Shown here in pieces: positions 57,753-64,000 of a stretch of 64,000 bases of DNA. Source of the stretch: Xylogone sp. PMI_703 (lineage: Eukaryota; Ascomycota; Leotiomycetes); contig JAJTUQ010000002.1 in assembly GCA_021399445.1 (NCBI GenBank), forward strand, positions 4,278,001 through 4,342,000, in the 5' to 3' direction. The notes under the pieces were generated by a model. It was not told the origin of the DNA. It searched no databases and saw only the letters and a program-made list of their open reading frames with translations. The translations under genes were made by a program, and so were the position numbers. The stretch's first letter is position 1, and every line of letters starts with the position of its first letter.

Positions 57753-60331
57753 TTACCACCTAGTAAAGCCCGCACCATACATCATACTAGGGTTGTACCC
57801 ACCTGGGGCCTGGCCACCAAACAGTCCCTGTCCAACCCCGGCATTGCTCTGTTGCTGGTGTTGCATTCTCGCTTGCAAGATACTCGGGTCCGCAAGATCG
57901 ACTAAACCACCTCCCCCAGAGGAGGAAGTGTTAGCATGTCTGTGCTTCTTCCCCTTCTTCTTCTGCTTTTGACCGAAGTCATGGAATGCTCCAGTCTGAG
58001 GACCATAGAGCGATGCCAGGTGGCCTGAAGCAGGAGCTGGAGTGGAGGATGTAGATGGGTACTGCTGAAGAAAAGAAGGAAACATGTACTCACGCTTGCC
58101 TGTATCATGCACTTGACTGCCACCGGGAGTAACGCCACCTCTGCCCCGGAGCATATCACGAAGGATATCACTGTTACTATCCTTTTGCGACGCGCTGAAC
58201 ATGCTAGATCCCAATGAGCCGGCGAACGATTGTCCTTGACCAAACATTCCACCACTAATTGGGGGGGTACCAGAGGACTTTAGCCCTGGAGGCGGGCCTG
58301 GCATGGAGGATCCATAAAATTGATTCCCTTGTTGGCTATGACCAAGAGGGGGCATCATCGAAGACTGTTGTGCCATCAATTTTGGATTTGCGGAAGGTTT
58401 CACCGATGCAGAACCAGCAGCCCCGTCATTCGCAAAACTATATCTCGAGGATTGCCTGTTATGGCCCTGCTGTTGGAATAACGAGGATTGGCTCAGGCCA
58501 ACTCCAGGAGTAAACTGGTCAACAAATCCCGATTGAGGCTGGCCAGACTTAAGAAGCAACAGCTGTTGTTGCTGCTGGGGAGTCAATGTCCGACCATTAA
58601 TGGAACTCAAATTACCAATATTTGGGGCGTAGTTCTGCCCTATGGCAGATCCAAAAGCTCCACCCTTCTGTATAGGTAGTTGAGAACTGGGTCGTCTTTG
58701 GAAACTTTGTGTCTGGTTACTCTCGCGTCCATTGTCTTCTGGTTCGCCACCTAGTTGCAGACTACCACTTCCAGGTTCCTCCTCCTCTCCAGGTTCAGTA
58801 GCGGATCGATGCTCAGCTTGTGTTTCTTGTTCGATATGTAGCCTGGCTTCTTCTTGCTGTTCACGCATGACTCTCCGCTTTTCGCCTCCATTACAGTCAA
58901 ATAATGGAGGGAATGCAGAAAGGAGCTCGGCGTCACTCTCACCACCTTTACTAGAAAAGGTAATCAATGGTGAGTGGATAGATTTGAGAAGCTCCAGAAG
59001 CGTTTCATTCTTCTGTGGTTTAGGAGAATCTACAACGGCTTCTTCCGACTGGATGGCGTTGGTCTGTTCAACTGACTCTTGAGGTTCTTGAACTGTCTGC
59101 GGAGCTATTTCGGAAGTCTCGGGGACAGCAGCAGTAACATGGGAGATGGCGGGGCTTGAAGCGGCGCCACTTGTAGCATGACTCCCACGTCTGCTTCGTT
59201 GTTGAATTCCTCGATTTGCCCAGCTCGCTGATGAGGGAAGGGCAGAACCATCACCACTATCCGACCCATCTTTACTACCTTCACGGGCCATAGCATGTGT
59301 TGCCGACTGTCCTTGTTGTATATGCACTTGCGAAATCTGACGAGAAGATGACGGTGCAGAGGATGCCGTAGAAGGAAGCGGCCGCTGTGTACTCACACTA
59401 TTAATCGAAGATAAATCTTGTCTTGAGTAACTGTCATCGTTGTCGCCAGGTTCATGTAGGAACATGCATTGTTTATTTGTGCATGTCTCATTTCGAAGAT
59501 ATGCGGAACAATATTTCGTTGTTCCCAGTTGAGCTCGCAGAATTCTGTCGCCATTTTGCGATCCGTTCACAGCTGCTATGCATCGTGCAGCATCCTCCTT
59601 GCGGGCAAACGTGACATATACACCAAGCGATTGCGGATTTTGGCCATCCGATTGCTTTGCCTTGCTCACAACGATCTTAATAATCTTTCCGTATTGACCA
59701 AAATATTTCTCTCCTCTTAAAGTTTGTAATATCTCCTCGTCCTTAATTGTAGGACTCAAACCCATCACGTATACGAGGTTCTTCTGTATTACTCGGAGTC
59801 CAGATAAGTGTTTACGATTCAAGCTTTCAACCTCTCTTTTCTGTGCTTCTTTTTGTCGTTGCTCAGCTTTCTTTTTCGCATTCTTCTGGATATTCGCTTT
59901 GAACTGTGCTATTCTGAAATAGATGTCAGCTTCGAAGGAACTAGATGGGGAAGAATACTCACTCTTCCGGAGTAACAACTTTCCATTCAATGGTCTTTTC
60001 ATCATAGGGTCGTCGACATGCAGGGCATAATCCGTTCATATTATTCTTAATATTGTTAAAGCAAAACTGACAGACCTGAAAAGTATATTAGTAATCGGAA
60101 GTGCATATGTAATATACGGCAAAATGCTACCTGATAACCACATGGACAAGGTCTAAAGTTTTTATCTGAAAGGTCAAACTCTTCAACGCATAGTGGGCTG
60201 TAATGAGTAGAAGTTAGCAAAGTAGTCCAAGGTGACAACGTCTTTACCGTTAATATCAACACGGCGAGTTCCAAAATAGACACATACCAGGTATCATCCT
60301 CTTCGTCGATGAAGCTATCTTGAGGCGCCAT
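57753..60331 (-). CDS. NOT4: CCR4-NOT complex E3 ubiquitin ligase Not4, 794 aa (or longer if fused to the next gene)
   Basis: RING ubiquitin ligase of the CCR4-NOT complex, acting in mRNA decay and ribosome quality control. On the minus strand the exons are 60331-60288, 60197-60131, 60075-59963 and 59913-57753 (2385 nt, in frame). The C4C4-type RING lies at about 15-62: CPLCVEEFDLSDKNFRPCPC, then VCQFCFNNIK and GLCPACRRPYDE. The RRM spans about 119-208 (NLVYVMGLSP; SLGVYVTFARKEDA). A CCCH zinc finger at about 211-231 (KYCSAYLRNETCTNKQCMFLH) completes the Not4 set. The C-terminal 450 residues are Gln/Ser/Gly/Pro-rich, with PPPGLKSSGTPPISGG, KKKGKKHRHANTSSSGGGG and DLADPSILQARM. The stop follows TRW. 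The gene is head to head with the complex I 30-kDa gene. Confidence 0.95.
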
Positions 60332-60732
60332 TTTATTTGATCACGGAGTTGGAGAGGGATGCTGTGGGTAGATGTGTGTTGAAGGCGAAGAAGAGGTTGA
60401 TGTTGATGTCGCGCCAGAACTTCTGTCTCCGCGCTTTACTATAATTCTCACCAGAGAAGGCACTGATAATGAGAACAATACCCCTTCTAGTATAAGTAAC
60501 AGAGAAGTAACAGTGGCAACAATACTGAAGTGAAAAGGTATGAAGATGATTAGTGAGAAGACGAACGATGTCGAAGGGAAAGCGAAGAACTGGTGTCGAG
60601 GGAGTTCGACTAACCAAGTATTGACTAGCGCATTTATCTAGTAAGCCGAGATTGAGAGCTCGGCCTGGACGTCACATCACAAACATCGAGCTCCGTTATT
60701 GCGATTGGCAACTCAGCAGGAGCCCATTGAAC
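60332..60732. promoter_or_regulatory. Divergent promoter region, NOT4 / complex I 30-kDa gene
   Basis: 401 bp between the two start codons, holding both promoters. No known motif recognised and no coding sequence. Confidence 0.5.
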
Positions 60733-61706
60733 ATGGCAATGAGGACATCAGGTCGTCGAGCCGTTTCATCGGCCTTGAAGTCTGGCCGCTCCTCCTTTTT
60801 ACGTCATAATGAAGCCAATCCCAAACGATTTGCAAGTTATCAAGTGGTTGTCTCTAAAGACACCCCAAATCTGCGAACCTTTCCACGAGAAGAGGTGTCG
60901 AAGCTAGAGGCACCCATAATTAATCCTGCGGATAAGTACCAATCAAAAGCAGATGATATGCATCGTTATGGTTCTTGGTTGATGGGCTGTCTCCCGAAGT
61001 ACATACAGCAGTTTTCCGTATGGAAGGATGAGTTGGTTATCTATATCCCTCCAAGTGGTGTAATTCCAGTTTTCTCATTCTTAAAATGTAGTTATCTTAT
61101 ATCTACCGTATATAGTCAAACTGTTTCTAACCTTTTTTAGATAACACTGCAGCGGAATTTACTCAAGTATCCGATATTACTGCAGTTGATTTTCCAACCA
61201 GAGACCAGCGGTTCGAAGTTGTTTACAATCTTCTAAGCGTTCGTCATAACGCTCGAATCCGAGTGAAGACGTACGCAGATGAGGCTTCCCCGGTTCCCAG
61301 CATTACTAGTCTTTATGACGGTGCAAACTGGTACGAACGAGAGGTATATGATCTTTTTGGTGTGTTTTTCGTGGGGCACCCCGACCTTCGACGTATCATG
61401 ACAGATTACGGATTCGATGGACATCCTCTGCGGAAGGATTTCCCATTGACTGGTTATACTGAAATTCGTTACGACGAGGAAAAGAAACGCATTGTGGTTG
61501 AGCCATTGGAATTAACACAAGCGTTCCGAAATTTCGAAGGCGGAACCTCAGCATGGGAGGTAAGTTGCTAAACCCTATGTCAATCAAAGCTTTGCGAGGC
61601 AATGTTAATATCAAAACAGCAAGTTGGTCCTGGTGTTGACCGAAAGCCCGACACATTTAAGCTGCCTACTCCAAAACCGGAGCCAAAAGAAGAACCGAAG
61701 AAATAG
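60733..61706 (+). CDS. nuo-30.4: NADH:ubiquinone oxidoreductase 30.4-kDa subunit (NDUFS3/NuoC), 286 aa
   Basis: Core subunit of the peripheral arm of mitochondrial complex I. Exons are 60733-61087, 61141-61559 and 61620-61706 (861 nt, in frame). The N-terminus [20 protein letters not shown] is Arg/Ser-rich without acidic residues and fits a mitochondrial presequence. The family signature is intact: [20 protein letters not shown], then [20 protein letters not shown] and [10 protein letters not shown]. The C-terminus is a short Pro/Lys/Glu tail ending EEPKK, encoded by the last 87-nt exon. An upstream in-frame open stretch from about 60,652 has no ATG, so I chose the ATG at 60733. Confidence 0.96.
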
Positions 61707-62507
61707 ATCAGAAATTTCAACTGTATATAGTTTACTGCCGCTAAATGTGCCCCTCAAATACGTCAGATAAATATAATCTGATGTATAATGCCCGCAACCT
61801 GTAACGGAAAATTATCTTTCCGGGTGTCAATTGTCTTCTATTTAAGGTATGATACGTGTCCCAACATTTCGTCCCCAGAATACCCGTGCTTGCGAAGCAA
61901 ACGTGGACCCTGGCCCATATTCTCTTGAATTTGGCCAAGCATATATTCCTCATATGAATATTTGCTTCACACTCTTGAGTATCCTGGATCGCCACAGACC
62001 CGCGAAATCTATACGCCAAAATGACAGCTTTGTCAACTGATTTATAACAAGGACTCCTGAACCTTATCAATGTAATCTTGCGGCATTCTTATACAATTGC
62101 ATGTACTTAATCGAGCTAGGCTATTGTGGTTATCCAGGAGGCGATATGCGTATGTTCCATGGTCCATACTACAGCATGCGGTTGTCATACATGAACGCTA
62201 GGCCGGTTACATCCAAGGATAGTTCTAGAGTTCTGAGCACACTTTGAGCTGCTGGAGAGACTTATTTAGAATCGTTTATTGGTGTATCGCTATGTAATAG
62301 ATCGTTTCCTCCTTTGAAATATAGCCTTTAATTTACATTCTGGCTCACATCCTTTTCCCAATATACCCTCTTACAGTCCTCCGAGTAATCATTAAATAAA
62401 GCCACCGCTGGCCAAAATGGTGAACAATGTAACCAGTAATAGTGCAACGTATTAGTTCTCCAGTCATTAAAGTACACAAAATTCGAAAGCTCGTAAATCA
62501 AGTAGAT
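61707..62507. other. Intergenic region, 801 bp, convergent 3' ends
   Basis: AT-rich spacer with the 3' UTRs of the complex I gene and of the NPC1 gene. No coding sequence supported. Confidence 0.6.
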
Positions 62508-64000
62508 CTAGTAGTCTTCATCAGAGTCGCTCTCATCTGGCAACATTGCCCTATATCGTCGACTTGCTAAGTCTTCTTCCAGCCCGCCATCGCTCTCTGG
62601 ATCGACATAGCCATCACCGCCAAGTAGACTCAACGCCACTGGTAAAAATATCAAAGCGTGAGTGGCTGCAAAGATAACCAATGCCAACCAGATCCTGAAG
62701 TAGTAGATCTCAAATATCTTACTTCTGGTAAATGCTAAAACGGAGACACCGAGGAACTTGGTAACCGTGATGCCTGAGAAGACAGAGCCTCCCACATTTA
62801 CCAAAGCAGTCCAGACACGGGCATCGCGACCACGGAACTTATTATTCCTTGCGTCTTGCATTACAGATCGGGAAGGGAACATGAAGGCCCTGGCGACATG
62901 TGCACAAAATTCGACGCCAATCCCGACACAAATAACCAGGTTAACTAAGCTGACCGCATTCAGTGATACTTCGAATATGGCCATTGTTCCAATGATGTCA
63001 ACCACTATCATCATCACAGTCATTGTAACAACAACACCTGTCTTTACAGAACCTAATAGAAGGGACGTGATAATGCAGATAATGGCCAATGCACAGCCAA
63101 GTAAAGTGGCCGTTAGGCTGCGAATAGTGGAGTATTGGTCGAAAAAGATATAAAACGAACTGTATGGAAATACCTCGACTCCATCTTTAGATAGTCCATC
63201 TGATATCCGACGGGCGGACGCATATGCGGCAATAAAATCTTCTTGGCCTCTCAACGGAGTGTGACTAGTCCGGAAATGACTGGCGGGAACAGTGTTCTTC
63301 TGAGTATCAATAACTAGTGCATTGCCATAGGTGGCCTGTCCACCTAATGGGCAATCTTCATCGGTTGGGGATTCAAGCCACCGTTGAAGGTAGCTAATGA
63401 ATTCTTCCCCTTCTGGCATGCCATAGAGTGTGATATTCCAGGCTGGGTCTCTGTGCCGGAAACAAGTTGTACCGTCATCGACACAGCATTCTTCAAGATC
63501 GGGATTCAACCACATAAAATAATCATCAATCCAGCTAGCCGCATTACTAGCAATGTATGACACATCTGGTCTTTTTCGTTCTTGCTCCAAAATATTCGCA
63601 AGAGATTGGCTCTCGCATGTTGTGAAACGAGAGCAAAGTTGTTGCTGATGGATACGTTCACTGACATTGAGTTCTCGGGTGACAAAGTAAACCGGAGGGC
63701 CAGAGTCAAAATAATCGTATAAGTCGTTGAAATAGGGAATCAAATATGAATCATCCGGAATTGCAACCCTCTGATCCAGCCCCAGGGTCACTTCAGGAAT
63801 TAGTGCCACACCAAATGTGAATATTCCAAGGAAAAGTACAACAATAGCCACCTTTACATCCCTGCGAAGAATTTTAGGAGCGTAATATTTACGGATAAAC
63901 TGCTGCAGCACTCCTTCATCGGATCCTTCATATAGCCCCGCTTGGCCATTCTCATTCGACGCACCTAGCTGTACACCAGCACTTTTGATCCGGATGCAAG
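62508..64000 (-). CDS. NCR1: Niemann-Pick type C1 sterol transporter, C-terminal 496 aa (5' end outside window)
   Basis: Lysosomal or vacuolar membrane protein exporting sterols and sphingolipids. The coding frame is open to the end of the window, so the gene begins beyond base 64,000; only the last third is visible. The frame has no stop or splice signal in this part. It opens within the region before LYEGSDEGVLQQFIRKYYAP, followed by a membrane segment and FGVALIPEVTLGLDQRVAIP, a hallmark of the third lumenal domain. Cysteines in LEECCVDDGTTCFR are conserved-looking. Five more membrane segments follow (for example LLGCALAIICIITSLLLG, MTVMMIVVDIIGTMAIF, LVNLVICVGIGVEFCAH). The GVEFCAHVARAF and RDARVWTALVNVGGSVFSGI motifs belong to the RND/Patched permease fold. 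The C-terminus is acidic (ESDSDEDY) and lacks an obvious LLNF-type lysosomal signal. Confidence 0.95.
   Translation of the reverse strand, partial: CIRIKSAGVQLGASNENGQAGLYEGSDEGVLQQFIRKYYAPKILRRDVKVAIVVLFLGIFTFGVALIPEVTLGLDQRVAIPDDSYLIPYFNDLYDYFDSGPPVYFVTRELNVSERIHQQQLCSRFTTCESQSLANILEQERKRPDVSYIASNAASWIDDYFMWLNPDLEECCVDDGTTCFRHRDPAWNITLYGMPEGEEFISYLQRWLESPTDEDCPLGGQATYGNALVIDTQKNTVPASHFRTSHTPLRGQEDFIAAYASARRISDGLSKDGVEVFPYSSFYIFFDQYSTIRSLTATLLGCALAIICIITSLLLGSVKTGVVVTMTVMMIVVDIIGTMAIFEVSLNAVSLVNLVICVGIGVEFCAHVARAFMFPSRSVMQDARNNKFRGRDARVWTALVNVGGSVFSGITVTKFLGVSVLAFTRSKIFEIYYFRIWLALVIFAATHALIFLPVALSLLGGDGYVDPESDGGLEEDLASRRYRAMLPDESDSDEDY

Noticed and set aside
57548..57778. Minus-strand 76-codon frame with GIASGSGKTHL, resembling a P-loop
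   Set aside because: It overlaps the Not4 end in another frame, lies in the 3' flank, stops soon after, and the residue spacing does not fit the Walker A consensus exactly. I could not find exons to extend it.
61849..62070. Overlapping short open frames in the complex I / NPC1 spacer
   Set aside because: They lie in convergent 3' flanks, are under 110 codons and lack splice or homology support.

Overview
The window is nuclear DNA of a filamentous ascomycete (Pezizomycotina). Most genes are split by short GT-AG introns of about 50-200 nt, often with a CTAAC or CTGAC-like branch point. Very small first exons are common (13, 28, 32, 39, 40, 44, 44 and 47 nt), and the proteins belong to fungal families: creD-type arrestin, Slm1, Zds1, Hse1, a CYP52-clade P450 and a filamentous-fungus type Not4. 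A Leotiomycete (Helotiales-like) source is my guess from protein style only and is weakly supported. I find 21 protein-coding genes, two of them cut by the window edges. I see no rRNA or tRNA gene, no CRISPR array and no intact transposon.

Left part (1-24.4 kb) is gene-poor and looks accessory. It holds the 3' end of an iron-type alcohol dehydrogenase (hydroxyacid-oxoacid transhydrogenase type), an unrecognised 374-aa acidic protein, a CYP52-clade cytochrome P450 alone in an 11-kb stretch (3.1-14.4 kb), a creD-like arrestin with PY motifs, an Slm1-type PH-domain protein, and a secreted GH78-type glycoside hydrolase with 1.3-1.8 kb of empty DNA on each side. The empty stretches carry short TAC(C/T)G pentamer tracts and two compact palindromes.

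Right part (24.4-64 kb) is a dense housekeeping block. In order: Zds1, Hse1 (ESCRT-0), mRNA cap guanine-N7 methyltransferase, Rpn7 (proteasome lid), alanine aminotransferase, mitochondrial ribosomal protein bL33m (three exons, 58 aa), a 1540-aa coiled-coil protein I do not recognise, a small single-pass membrane protein, Enp2 (small-subunit ribosome biogenesis), Med13, methylthioadenosine phosphorylase, a large disordered protein that may be the C-terminal part of Not4, Not4, the 30-kDa subunit of complex I, and the C-terminal third of NPC1.

Three head-to-head housekeeping pairs share short upstream regions (cap methyltransferase/Rpn7, Enp2/Med13, Not4/complex I 30 kDa). There is no biosynthetic cluster or obvious multi-gene system. 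The most interesting points are the possible 1607-aa Not4 fusion across 57.35-57.76 kb, the frame-preserving intron next to the mitochondrial presequence of alanine aminotransferase, the orphan coiled-coil protein, and a CACGTG palindrome in front of the methionine-salvage gene. All exon models come from splice-signal and frame reasoning on the sequence; none has been checked against transcripts.
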